Shown: piece by piece, positions 20,314-30,914 of the stretch
Numbering within the stretch: the stretch's first letter is position 1
Layout: each line of letters opens with the position of its first letter
Source: Forficula auricularia
Lineage: Eukaryota; Arthropoda; Insecta; Dermaptera; Forficulidae
Assembly (NCBI GenBank): GCA_024734495.1
Contig: JALMQS010000411.1
Span: 1,153,725-1,217,724 of the forward strand
Length of the DNA: 64,000 bases
Reading direction: 5' to 3'
Notes under the pieces: model-generated
Seen by the model: only the letters and a program-made list of their open reading frames with translations
What the model was told of the DNA's origin: nothing
Databases searched by the model: none
Position numbers and translations under genes: made by a program

Positions 20314-21032
20314 CTGACCAAAAACATAAAAGTGAAAAAGAGACCAAGTTCGGTGCAAACGGCCTCGCCGTCAAAAGAGTTGAGTTGCAAGTTCCATAAC
20401 AGTTGCTTAAATCATAGCTATAGAATGTACAACGTTCTTCAATTGATTTAAAAGAAGATTTGTTACGTTCTTTGATATTAAATTTATAACTTGAAACGTT
20501 ATAATAGTCTGAAAGATATTAATTTTCCGATGGTAATAGATTCAAATTTACTAGAAAATTTTACGCGTTTGCATATGTCAGAGAGGCTCGTATCCCGCAG
20601 GTGAGCCAGGTGGCCCGGATTGCTGTTACTGGCACTCGGGTTCGATTCCCGAGGGGGTGAAAAACAACCCCTCTGACATATAATTAAAAATATTCCATTC
20701 CATCGGATTTAATAGATGACACCATCTTATGAATTTCTAGTTATAATAGTCAATAACTTACTTTTAACGAGATTTAATAGAAGCTTAAAATTTAGCTTTG
20801 CTAGTTCTTCTATTTTTTACTACAAACAATTTAGTTGGATATAAAACTTACCAAGTTATAAATTTAATATCAAAGAACGTAACAAATTGTCATTTGAATC
20901 GATTGAAGAACGTTGTACATTCCTATAACTATGATTTAAGCAACTCCTATGGAAGTTGGTACCCGTTAGATCTCAACCCTTTTGTCGGCGAAGCCGTTTG
21001 GCCCCTTTTTTCCCATTTATTTTTTTGGTCAG
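20314..21032. mobile_element. Foldback element with a tRNA-like unit near its centre
   Basis: The left arm (20314-20493) and right arm (20852-21032) are inverted copies. Shared words include CTGACCAAAAA at the outer ends, CGGCCTCGCCG/CGGCGAAGCCG, TTGCTTAAATCAT and ACGTTCTTCAAT. The middle (20494-20851) holds the tRNA-like unit at 20574-20680. The arms have diverged, so the element is older than most foldbacks in the window. Frames within it (20798-21049) are chance readings. Confidence 0.75.
20574..20680 (+). mobile_element. tRNA-like (SINE) unit with 13-bp inverted ends
   Basis: GGTGAGCCAGGTGG resembles an A-box and GGGTTCGATTCCC is a good B-box. The unit begins TATGTCAGAGAGG and ends CCCCTCTGACATA, which are inverted with one mismatch. 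Relatives with the same tail lie at 411-470 and about 7818-7850, and a relative with the same head at 47405-47500. Terminal inverted ends are unusual for a SINE. Confidence 0.6.
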
Positions 21033-21118
21033 ATATCATTAATTTTTGAAAAATTTTTATCCTTTAATTTATCTAAATAATTTCATTTAAACATTTATAT
21101 TAATAATTATTAAACATT

Positions 21119-21345
21119 AATTGAAGGTAATGGAAGGCAGCCCAGGGGTAGTGAGGAAAGAAAAATTAATACATATCAAATAAGGTGTAATTTATTGGAA
21201 TCCTTCCTCCTTTCCTTTCAACTCTCAATAAATTACACCTTATTTGATATGTGTTAATTTCTTTCCTCACTACCCATGGGCTGCCTTCCATTACCTTCAA
21301 TTAAAATTTCTACCAGTCCGTTTCTCTCCAGAGAAAATTTCGTTG
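21119..21345. mobile_element. Foldback element, family 1, copy 2
   Basis: Arms 21119-21197 and 21226-21302 are near-perfect inverted copies with TTCCTCCTTTCCTTTCAACT in the loop. The shared core is GCCCAGGGGTAGTGAGG. The right outer flank (to 21345) carries CTACCAGTCCG and CTCCAGAGAAAATTTCG as in copy 3. Confidence 0.88.
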
Positions 21346-22190
21346 CAAAAAAATTATTAAATATTTCTCATAAAATATTTGTTAAGAACCCCGGTCGGTT
21401 TTTCATAAATTTCACCCCTTCATTTTGGGCCCCGAAGAAGGGAAAGTTTCGTTTTTTCAATATTGTCCTTTATTAATGAGCCACGTTTTACCAGTATGCC
21501 AAATTTCAGCATTCTAGCTTGATTGTATTTTCACTATATGTTAATTAAGCCTAGAATAAATTTCACCCCTTCATTTTAGATCCTGAAAAATGGAAAGTAT
21601 CACTTCTTCATTTTTTTCCTTTAATTGTAGCCCAAACTCTACCAGCATGCCAATTTTGAATGACCAATCAGATGACAGGCACTTTCATCTGATTGGTGAT
21701 TCCACCCGGCACAAGGAGAATTTTAAGGTTTTACCCTTTGCCAACGTTTAAAAAGAGTTTACCAACCGACATACAACTGGCCCTTAGTCAGTCAGTCAGT
21801 GTTAAAAATGGCACTTTTCAGACTTTAATAACTCAAAAACTAAATTAGTTTTATTCATGAAATTTCGGATGTATGCCAAATTTCAGTATTCTAGGATCAG
21901 CGGAAGTACTCTAGGTTTTTGATATGTCAGTCATGAATCAGTGTTAAAAATGGCACTTTTCAGAGTTTAAATAACTCAATAACTATAATAGGTTTATTCG
22001 TGAAATTTGGGATTCTATGTGGTCCAGTGGGCCTTATTAGACTTGCAAAATTGAGTGTAGATCTAATAGTTTTTGAGTTATGGGTGGTCGAAAGTAGCTC
22101 GAATTGGTTCGTGTAAATATACACATGGCTGGTGAGTCGCCCGTTTTTCCGAACTTGGATGACACACTTCCGTGTGTCTAGGTTTTTATT
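21346..22190 (+). mobile_element. Helitron-like or composite non-autonomous repeat
   Basis: Tandem segments contain GTTAAAAATGGCACTTTTCA (near 21800 and 21943) and ATGCCAAATTTCAG (near 21497 and 21876). Near the right end a hairpin ACACACTTCCGTGTGT (22162-22177) is followed directly by CTAG, similar to a Helitron 3' end, though the usual spacer is missing. At about 21655-21785 lies a truncated copy of the MITE at 53735-53926 (TCATCTGATTGG and ACATACAACTGGCCC). Confidence 0.4.
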
Positions 22191-23113
22191 TTGAGCTTAG
22201 ATGTATAAATTTATAACAATTTAAGTGAGGTATCTCCAAAGACGTTTGTTTATATACATATACATATATACATAGACAGAAGATAAATAAGGGGAAATAA
22301 AAAAAGAGCTTATGGGAATGAATAAATTTTATCTGAGACGATATGTAAAATAAATCAGAAATATAATAAAAACTTTAAAATTTCTAGAGTTCGATCATTA
22401 AAAGAAAGAGGTTAGATAATAGATAAATAGTTTTCCTCCTTCTGGCTGTCACTTATCTTCTTTGTGCCTAATCTACGCCGTTCTCTCGAGTTTTGATTAT
22501 AAATAACAATAAAAACGACACTAAAATGAACTTTTATATTAACTTACTATTATATTATCAAAAGTAAGGAAAGGATAAAAGTTACATAAAGAAAAATGAC
22601 ACTTTTACTTCAAAGTGTGGAGTAAAAAAGGGGCAAGGGAAATTTCACGAGTTTATGTTAGAGTCGTAGAGATTTTGGGTTTATAATAGTCTGTTATTAT
22701 GGTTTAATAACGGATAGCGGAAAAGGGTGAGAAGTCTCACATCACTGGAATTTGAAAGATGCATCGATTTATTAGTGTGATTTGTGTATCTAATATAAGC
22801 GTGAAGGGAGGGTGATTAATGGCAATTAGCGTATTTCATGGAATCGAGGCTTTAGACAGGGTATTAATTTTAGCAGAGCAATAATAGAAGTAATAAAATA
22901 CAATTAAAAGTTTATCTTTGCTGATTTTTAAATTTTTGAATGTCAAAGGAAACAACAATTTCCTAAATTAGCTAAAACAAACGTTTTTTGTTTGTTTATT
23001 TGTTCTTTGAGAATTTTAACACATATCTTTTTCTCTTTAATTTTTGAGTATTAATTTATTCTCCTTGGTATAAAAAGAACAATTGAATCTATATATTTAA
23101 AATTAAGGTTTTG
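22191..23113. other. AT-rich interval, nothing recognised
   Basis: Tetranucleotide-like ATACAT repeats occur near 22253-22275. No gene is visible. Confidence 0.3.
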
Positions 23114-24360
23114 TCTGTACATTGGTCCAAATCACGCAAAATTTTGGTTGCACGCGTTTCAAGCAAAGTTATGAACGAAAACACCTTCAACAAAATTCCT
23201 GTCTGTCTGTATGTATGTATGTCTGTCTGTTTCAGTGGTTTCCGAAAAGTTGCTCACGATTCACGTAAAAACGGCTTAAGGGATTATTATGAAATTTCAT
23301 ATTTACATCAGATGTCTTCTAACTTAAGTTTTTAGCTATATAACGTTTTGATATTTTGACCCCAGAAGGAGGTTTGGGGGGGCGCACGAATGAAAATTAT
23401 CAAATAACTCCTAAACTATTAACCCTACGGCAAATTTTATAATAAACAAAGTTGTAGGAGATGTGATTTCTGACAACTTTTGTTTAAGAAATTTTCCCAA
23501 AAAACCACCCAAAAAGGGGGGAGGGTTAAAAAATGTAAATTCTTGCCCTTGGAGCAAACTCAACCAAATTTTGTATACATAATCTCTTGGCCTCTAGAGA
23601 GCTAGAAATGCAAAAACTAACCACCCAAAATGGGGGGGGGGTCAAAAAATGAAAATTCTTTCTCTTGGGCCAAACTCAATCAAATTTCGTATACATAATC
23701 TGTGGGTCACTAGAAGTCTAGAAATGCAAAAACTGGGTGCGGGGGTGGAATGGAGGTGGGGTGAGGAGTGAGGCGGAGTAGGGTGGGATGAAGGGGGCGG
23801 GGCGGGGTGGAGTCCAGGGGCATAGCGGGGGTGGGGTCCAGGGGCTAGGCGGGTGTGTGGTGCGCAGGGTTGGGGGGCACAGGGTGGATGGGGTGCGGGA
23901 TCCTAGGTTGGTGGGGTTCGGGTTGTGGTGTGGGATCGGGGGTCGGAAACGGGTACGGAGTGGGGGTGCTGGAGGGGGTTTTAGGGTAGGGGGTAGTGGG
24001 TTAGGGTGCGGAATGGAGTGTTGGGGTGGTGGTGTGGGGGCGGGGGGTTGGACATGGTGCGGGGCGGGGGTTCTGGGTGGGTTTCGGGGGTGGTGTGTGT
24101 GGGAGTGGGGGGTGAGGGTGGGGTTCGAGGGCCGGGGGTCCAGGGGCTTATCTCCCGGCTAGCAGAGAGGCCGCCGAAGGCGGTGCTGGGGTGGTGGTGT
24201 GGGGGCGGGGGTTGGACATGGTGCGGGGCGGGGGTTCTGGGTGGGTTTCGGGGGTGGTGTGTGTGGGAGTGGGGGTGAGGGTGGGGTTCGAGGGCCGGGG
24301 GTCCAGGGGGCTTATCTCCTGGCTAGCAAGAGGGCCGCCGAAGGCGGGCCTTGCAGCTAG
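23114..24360 (+). mobile_element. Helitron-like element with G-rich minisatellite
   Basis: The right end has an imperfect GC-rich hairpin (GGCCGCC, loop, GGCGGGCC at about 24331-24350), six bases, then CTAG at 24357-24360 followed by T. This is the layout of a Helitron 3' end (hairpin, short spacer, CTRR, target T). The proposed left end TC at 23114 is less certain. The unit contains TGTCTGTCTGT runs, two family 4 minisatellite units (about 23552 and 23674) and a strongly G-rich 600-bp tract. No Rep/helicase frame is present, so it would be non-autonomous. Confidence 0.5.
23735..24345. repeat. Strand-asymmetric G-rich tract with a 165-bp tandem duplication
   Basis: More than half of the bases on the plus strand are G. 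Two units with a period of about 165 bp start near 24019 and 24184 (TGTTGGGGTGGTGG and TGCTGGGGTGGTGG), each ending near CCGGCTAGCA or CTGGCTAGCA. Many GGG runs could form G-quadruplexes. The Gly/Trp/Val-rich open frames across 23788-24403 are by-products of this composition. Confidence 0.85.
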
Positions 24361-24454
24361 TAGTAAACTACAACGGATCGTTGCTAAGCTTTACACAAAG
24401 TGATTTGAAATATTAATATATTAATATTCCTTGCCAGATATCACTGGCTATTTG

Positions 24455-24735
24455 CAGACCATGTTGACTTAAATTAAAAAAAAGCCATCGATTCTTATCT
24501 AATACTTGAAGAATAACCATTCTATATTGGATTTTTGAAGTTTCGATTATTATTGTTAACCATTGCTGAAGACATCTCCATATTGGCTTAAAATCAAGTA
24601 TAACGATCGATTCTTATCTAATAATATCAGAGGAATAATCTTATTGCATTCCATTTTTGATGTTTTGACTATTAATGAAAACCTCTAATGAAAACATGGA
24701 AGAATCGACTTAAAATCAAAAAGACTAAATTCTTT
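24455..24735. repeat. Degenerate tandem repeat, about 128-bp period
   Basis: TCGATTCTTATCTAAT near 24488 and 24607, with GACTTAAA/GGCTTAAAATCAA near 24469, 24585 and 24708, mark about two and a half diverged units. Confidence 0.5.
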
Positions 24736-25459
24736 TTTCATAAACTTCCTAAGTTCTACAATTTGTGACTTTAATTGAGACCATTGGTTCCGTAGTGTTT
24801 ACATTGAGGCCCCTTTGAAGTCACGCTTGCCGCGAGACCGATTACAATTGGATAAAGTAAAAACAGATTTAAAGGACAATAGAAAATTCTATGTAAGTGT
24901 ATTGCCATTGGTATATATTTCAAATTAATAATTTTTCAATAAATATAAATTTATTGAACTGTAAAGAATAAAAGTAATTACATTGATGTAGATTAGTCAA
25001 TGGAGAGAGATGAACATATATAATTTTCCATATAAAGCATAAAAATTGAATGTTTTTTTTTTAAATTTTATAATTACAAAATTTATTTATTAATGTGAAA
25101 GTCTTAAAATTTTAATAATGCCCAAAATATGTATTTTATATCTTGCTCCTGAGGATACAACCCGTATACCAGAGCGTTCAATTCGAATACATATCTAGCC
25201 ATTTCGCAGGCGGCGTTCAATTTTTCAATTGCGTACGTAACCAAAATGTTGTCTTCTCGTTGAACCCATAATTATTAAATTTTAGATTTAGATGTTTTGG
25301 CTAATACCTAAGAAAGTACTTCTGTTAATTTTTCAACAATGCGGCTTTAACTATTTGGATAGAAAAATTTAAGTAAACAGAAGGTCGGGTACAAATAAGC
25401 TTCTCTTGTAAATTTAAAAAAAATTACAACATATTAATTTTGGAAAAATCATTTTTTGC
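24736..25459. other. AT-rich interval, nothing recognised
   Basis: No gene or clear element. Confidence 0.3.
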
Positions 25460-25872
25460 ATTGAATGTAATGGAAGGTAGCCCAGAGGTAGTGAGGAAAG
25501 AAAAGATTAACACATATAAAATAAGGTGTAATTTATTGGAATCCTTCCTCCTCTCCTTTCTAATTAAGAAAAGGAGGAAAAAAAATTGTTTTTCTATGCC
25601 TTTGTTAAAAATGAAGAAAATTTTTGAACACTACTGTGGAGAGAAGAAGGAAACATTTTATTTGTTTCATTCATTGACCCTTTGAAACCCTGAAGAAGGA
25701 GGGAAAAATCCTCCGAAACATCGGTTTGAAAGGAAAGGAGGAAGGATTCCAATAAATTACACCTTATTTTATATGTGTTAATTTTTTATTTCCTCACTAC
25801 CTCTGGGCTGCCTTCCATTACATTCAATTAAAATTTCTACCAGTCCGTCTCTCTCCAGAGAAAATTTCGTTG
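25460..25872. mobile_element. Foldback element, family 1, copy 3 (largest)
   Basis: Arms 25460-25560 and 25728-25828 are inverted copies with the GCCCAGAGGTAGTGAGG core. The centre (25561-25727) is longer than in copies 1 and 2 and carries a hammerhead-like motif (25690-25722). The right outer flank CTACCAGTCCG to 25872 matches copy 2. The 25440-25685 frame runs through the arm and is not a gene. Confidence 0.88.
25690..25722 (+). other. Hammerhead-like ribozyme motif
   Basis: The order is CTGAAGA, A, GGAGG-loop-CCTCC, GAAAC, ATC. It fits CUGANGA, stem II, GAAA and an NUH-type triplet, with the same single extra base before stem II as at 5338, 10416 and 26575. Stem III has no room as a monomer. 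Confidence 0.45.
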
Positions 25873-26000
25873 CAAAAAAAAATCATTTTATGCTTTTATT
25901 TATTTTTTTCATTGTATTTATTTTAGTTAACCAGAGGAAATTTATTAGATAATCAATGAAAAATTAAAGGAAATATAGGTAAAGATTAATTAAAACGAGA

Positions 26001-26307
26001 AATTCCGAATAATAATTTATTTATTGGAATGTCATTTTCACTCTCTTAAAAACCGAAGTTTCGGAAGATCTTCTCCCCTTCTTCGTGGTTTAAATTGGTT
26101 AACAAAGTAAGCTTGTAGCGAGCTACTTTTTGCCTTCTTTAACAGTGCTTGTGCTTTTCTGTGGTGAGAATTTCTAATTGACATCAATATATGTTACAAG
26201 AATTTTTCATTGACACTTGAAAACTTGAAGGAGGTAAAATCCTCTAAAACGTCGGTTTTTAAGACAACAAAAATGATGATCCAATAAAAAAAAATTATTC
26301 GGAATTT
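26001..26307. mobile_element. Foldback element
   Basis: The left arm (about 26002-26075) and right arm (about 26230-26306) are inverted, with ATTCCGAATAATAATTT/AAATTATTCGGAAT at the ends and AAAACCGA/TCGGTTTT inside. Both arms carry degenerate hammerhead-like blocks: GGAGG, ATCCTC, TAAAACGTC on the plus strand (26224-26253), and an inverted GAAGGGGAGAA, TTCC, GAAAC version at 26053-26085. Confidence 0.65.
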
Positions 26308-26382
26308 GTAGTTTTCGTGAACTATATTATATCCATAAATTTTTCATTAAATTCTACCACTCCAAAGTACCTATAATTTAAA

Positions 26383-26715
26383 AGTTTTTGTTTTGCCGAG
26401 AGTAGCAGAGTTGTTGATTCACAAAGAGAAACAAAGAGGTTGTCCTCTGCTTGATGCAAATAAACATACACACAAATATATCTAGATGATATATCTGTAT
26501 ATATATTATTTATTTGTTTGAGATTATAATGGATATTGACTCCATGAAAAACAAACATTTATAATTAAAAAAGACTGATGATGAAGACCAAGTCTTCGAA
26601 ACTATAGTCTCAAACAAATAAATAATATATATACAGATATATCATCTAGATATATTTGTGTGTATGTTTATTTGCATCAAGCAAAGGACAACCTCTTTGT
26701 TTCTCTTTGTACCTA
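26383..26715. mobile_element. Structured repeat family 3, palindromic copy
   Basis: The left arm (26388-26527) starts GCCGAGAGTAGCAGAG and runs to TTATTTGTTTGAGA. The right arm (26607-26715) is its inverse but truncated. The centre carries CTGATGA, T, GAAGAC-CAA-GTCTTC, GAAAC, TATA, GTC at 26575-26609. At 26405-26450 the unit has the conserved stem GCAGAG/CTCTGC around a core ending GTC. Nine related copies are listed in this annotation. Confidence 0.8.
26575..26609 (+). other. Hammerhead-like ribozyme motif (best monomer form)
   Basis: CTGATGA, one T, a 6-bp hairpin (GAAGAC, CAA, GTCTTC), GAAAC, TATA, GTC. Stem III would be AC/GT with a TATA loop, which is short but similar to the minimal type I hammerheads described for Penelope-like retroelements. 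Stem I shows only two pairs (GA/TC). A near-identical copy is at 35067-35101 and a degenerate inverted one near 63297-63330. Confidence 0.5.
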
Positions 26716-27049
26716 TAATTTATTAGACAAAAAAGTGTTTTCTAATTAGAACCAAAATGCCTTCTTTATTGGAAATCAGTCACTTGCTCGAGATAGCCCT
26801 TCTGATATAAGTAAATTAAAAACTATACATAACACCTATGGATTTTTCCATTAAAATTAAATTCCACCACTCTGGGAATAATGAACTTCGGCGGACTTCT
26901 TGCAAAAGAGAAATAGTTAAACAAACAGTTTTTTTATTTTTTATTTCGTTTATTTACTCCCACTAGAAATCTACTATTTTCTATAATAGGCGAATATTGT
27001 TAATATAAAAATAATAAAAACGTTTTGTTTAAGAATTTTAATTCTCTTT
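26716..27049. other. AT-rich interval, nothing recognised
   Basis: No gene is visible. Confidence 0.3.
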
Positions 27050-27560
27050 AAATATTTAGGAATTCATTCTCTCGTTCCCTCGTTTAAGGCAAATAGTTAA
27101 ACAACGGACATAGAATAATTGATGAAACAAAAGACGATGGCTCGTGGAAGGGTTGGGGAGGAGGGGATGAATGTGAGAGAGAAAGCGAAAGAATCGGTGG
27201 GGGGTTGTAAAGGCAATTTGCCGAGATGCATACATCTCAGGCCAGCAGAAGAACAAAAAAAAACAATCTAACAATGGAGGGTGGGTTACATCTTCGACCT
27301 CAAATATCCACCCCCGCATCCATACATATACACAAACACACAACCATTCACACACACTTAAATAGGACCTTTTGCTGGAAATGGAAAACAAATTACGAAA
27401 CAAGAAATGGTTCGGGTAAATTTCGAATGAAGGGTGTTTGTGTGTGTGTATGTGTGTATTGGGGTGGTAGAAGTGGTGGCTATGTGTGTGGTGTGTTGGT
27501 TGGTTATTCCATTTCTTTTTTTTTCTACATTGGTTTCAACAAAAACTCATTTACATAAGA
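27050..27560. other. Unique island with CACA/GTGT tracts
   Basis: This interval is less AT-rich and not repeated in the window. CA- and GT-rich tracts (27320-27360, 27438-27456) create long frames on both strands (27056-27403 minus, 27226-27558 plus) without any domain. Possible host regulatory or UTR sequence by composition only. Confidence 0.2.
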
Positions 27561-27843
27561 TACCGGATCCTTTTCGCTCTTTTTTTGTTATCTATCTACA
27601 ATATTAGATCAAATAAAATAACCTACCACTAACAAAAGAAAAAAATTTAATTTTTATTCATTATTTTTAAAAAAAAAAAAGGATATAGAAATTTTTTCGT
27701 AATTTGAATTTGAATATATAATAAGGGTATTATATATACCTACGTATAATTTAGAAATATTTAAATATTTTTTAAATTACTCCAGTTTAAATAGTAGGTA
27801 CATATGTATAATTAAAGTAGATATTTCTGTTTAGAAGATATAG

Positions 27844-28120
27844 TTTGCCGAGAGTAACAGAGTTGATTCATATATAATATTGTCCAAAATTGTCTATTAT
27901 TTGTTAGAGACTATATTTTCGCATCATCTATCTTTTTAATTAGAAATATTATCAAATACGGTTTGTTTGTTGAGTTACCAGCTTGCTATTACACGAAACT
28001 CATTTACTTACATCCAATTGGGTATTTGATCCCACGAGAAACAACAGATAGAATATTTCTAATTAAAACCACTGAAGGTCAAATCTTCAAAACTATAGTC
28101 TCTTACAAATAAATTAACAT
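27844..28120. mobile_element. Structured repeat family 3, diverged palindromic copy
   Basis: It starts TTTGCCGAGAGTAACAGAG and has GAGACTATATTTTCG near 27906 with its inverse AAAACTATAGTCTC near 28094-28107. CTGAAGG, TCAAATC, TTC before it is the decayed hammerhead-like block. Confidence 0.55.
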
Positions 28121-29644
28121 ATATGTGTTCAAAAGAAAGAAATATCCAATGAGGACCAATAAATAAATTTGAATATTGAGAGAAAATGTGAAAATTTCTC
28201 AGTAAATTTTAGTGAATTGATCACACTTTTCTTGAACCCGGACGGTTTGAGCTAGAAAATTAAAACTTGGCATAGATGTGTAGTTTGTTAATACAAACTT
28301 GAATGCCAAATTTTAGTTCATTAGATACAATCAATAGAGAGCTCGACAAATTCGATTTTTTTTTATTTCTTATGATTTTTAAAAGGCAATTGGAGTCATA
28401 ACATGTTAGGATCCCCTACTTCAGAAGATGGTGCTTAACTTCAGTTTCGCTGATTTTTGGAAACAACGCAAGGCTGTTTTAAAATGTGTTAATTACGACA
28501 TATATAATATAAATAAACATTATAAATATAATAAATTTACTTCCTAGTTTTCCCACAACCTATACTTGACAATATATCTAGCTTCTTTTTTAACAAAAAA
28601 CACGTTCATAGTAAAAATATACACTACTTAAGTATATAGAGTAAAGAGAGAGTATACAATTAATTTAAAATAAAAACAAAAAAATGCATATACAATTTGA
28701 CATATTACAGTACCTTCATTTCTATCTCCCATCATCCTTCCTAATTTTAACCATTTAGTGCATCCTGCCATCTGTCTCTATGTAGCTATCAATCAATCAT
28801 TACCTATCCATTACCAGCATATTAAACTCTATTCAAAGTAAACATCAGGTTCATATGAAGGGGAGAGATCGCATTAACTTCGGCTCGAACCATAACCAGA
28901 AATTCATTCGGGCGGTTTCAGATCTCTCTTTATTTATGCCTCAAGGGGTTAAGGTCAGTGGTTTCGTACAGAAGTACAATATTTTCAATATATTTAGCTT
29001 TTAATGTACTAGGTTAATTAGCTACAAGGTGAGCATTGAGTGAGTTAAAGGGATATATTCAGATTTACTCTAATTATCTGTAATTTCAAATATTCTTATG
29101 TTTTTGTAATTTTTTCAAAAACAGCCCTTGTGATTTTTTTTAATTTCTAATATTTATCCCAAATTACATGTTCTTTGTTGTCTATAAATTATAGTTTTGA
29201 AAACCAACAACCACTAACACGCTGATTAACGGTGAATAAAAAATATTCTTATGGGGAGAGAAGTTATTGATCACTAATAACTGTTTGTCATCTATCAGGG
29301 AGATCAATTTGCATTGAATTTGTCTTATCTGATTAATTCTGTATGTCTTGAATAGTTTTCCCCCTTATCGCAATTTTTGTCAATTAAAATTTTATCCCTC
29401 TGAGAAATTTTATAAGATTTAAAATGTTTTGATACACAGGGACTGTTTATTTTTATACTTATTATTATCTATTATTTAAAACATCTTTTATATCATTAAG
29501 TTTGGTGTACTTAATGTAGGTAATTAAATTTTAAGCTAGCTTTTTTATAAATAATTTTGATTTTATTTTAGCATAAAACCCGAAATGTAATTCGCTTACT
29601 CTTTATTAATTTTAGTATTTACATTAAATTCATATTTTTTTTAT
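28121..29644. other. AT-rich interval with a small conserved-looking island
   Basis: 28240-28345 resembles the AACTTGG and AGAGCTCGA part of family 6 (33.6 and 36.1 kb). 28700-28970 is less AT-rich and unique in the window. No coding pattern was seen. Confidence 0.3.
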
Positions 29645-30034
29645 TATATGTAATGGTGTCAGGAAATAGGACCCTTTTTTATATCTTGTCAAAATCGAGC
29701 AGAATCTAGAGAAACAACAAAACAAAACACTTTTTGTCCCGCCCAAAAATTCCAAAAATTGATAAGTAATGAATTTTTGGATATTTAGAATTAAAAAACG
29801 TAGTTTTGAGTTATAGCCGTTTCAATTTTGACAATTTTTAAGCAAACAAAAATAGGACATTTCTTCCATTTTTATCCTCGTTATTATTCTATTCCGAATG
29901 CAAATTTGCTGTTGACTTCAAATATGTAATCAAAAATTATACCCACATTTAACTCACATTTTTGCCATTCCTGAAAAAACTGAAGTGAACTGGAGTGAAG
30001 ATAAGTGCCATTTTCCCTGACACCATCACATATA
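29645..30034. mobile_element. MITE with ATGGTGTCAGG ends
   Basis: The left end TATATGTAATGGTGTCAGG and the right end, read inward, TATATGTGATGGTGTCAGGG are inverted. TA-flanked ends suggest a Tc1/mariner-type duplication. The interior is AT-rich and non-coding. Confidence 0.6.
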
Positions 30035-30358
30035 ATGATTCAAAGAATAAAAGTTTGAATGTAACATGGACTGATTTAACAATTTATTTTCAAGACTTAA
30101 ATAGAGTTATACACAATAAAACATGATTCATGCAGTTTCAATAAGTTTGAAAGAGAAAACGTTAACTTAAATCAATGACTATGAAACAAATACTAATGAA
30201 GTGTATAAAATTCGAAAGGTTATAATATCGCGACACTACATTTAGAATCTTAGACGGCAACCTTTCGAGAACTAACAGTTCCTCATGATAGGAACTTAAT
30301 TTTTTTGGATGCTTTATGAATTCCAAGACCTTCGAGGGGTGAACTTTGATTGAAATTA

Positions 30359-30645
30359 GGTGTACACCGTCTTTGTAATTATGTTGAATTATTTTGGAAT
30401 TCATTAGATAATGCCCCTTAATTTATTGTCATAGGAATAAAAGAGTTGGTGACTTCCACTTTCATTTCGAAGTAGAAGACAATAAATGAAGTGAGCATTA
30501 TCTAATGAATTATAAAAAATAATTCAACATAATTCCAAAGACGGTGTACACCTATATATGTATTATTATATAGGTGTACACCGTCTTTGGAATTATGTTG
30601 AATTATTTTGGAATTCATTAGATAATGCCCCTTCATTTATTGTCT
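30359..30645. repeat. Three alternating inverted arms (+, -, +)
   Basis: A unit of about 75 bp starting GGTGTACACCGTCTTTG and ending TTTATTGTC occurs forward (30359-30432), reversed (about 30478-30554) and forward again (30571-30645). The middle arm can pair with either neighbour. The loop between arms 1 and 2 contains a reversed copy of the LINE junction (CACCAACTCTTTTA) present at 30676. The minus frame at 30162-30404 overlaps arm 1 and has no domain. Confidence 0.75.
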
Positions 30646-30675
30646 TCTACTTCGAAATGAAAGTGGAAGTGGAAG

Positions 30676-30914
30676 TCACCAACTCTTTTATCCCTACGAC
30701 CTCCAGAGACTGGAACTCGCTCCCTGCCACCATCTTTCCCGCGACTTATAACCTTCAGCTGTTTAAGACTCGTATCCACAGATACCTTAGCCCCCGCCCA
30801 GCCCATCAAATTCTTTCTTCTTCTTCTTTTCACGATGGAGGGCCCAACCCAGGCCTTTAGGGGATACACCTTTTTGGTGTAACTCCTTCTCTCATCATTT
30901 CCATTAAAAAAAAA
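30676..30914 (+). pseudogene. LINE 3' end (family A)
   Basis: NSFIPTTSRDWNSLPATIFPATYNLQ is read across 30678-30756 in one frame, with FKTRIHRYL following, ending at TAG near 30858-30860. The 3' UTR has ACCTTTTTGGTGTAACTCC and an A-run at 30905-30913. It is a heavily 5'-truncated copy. The sequence on both sides (GTGGAAGTGGAAGT and AGGTATACATGATATTAGGT) is joined without the LINE in inverted form at 39042-39098, which shows the empty site. Confidence 0.8.

Noticed and set aside
23788..24403. Three overlapping Gly/Trp/Val-rich open frames
   Set aside because: They result from the G-rich tandem tract and overlap in different frames; no domain or start support.
27056..27558. Long frames of 110-115 codons on both strands
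   Set aside because: CA/GT-rich low-complexity DNA keeps both strands open; peptides are Cys/Val or His/Thr-rich without a domain.
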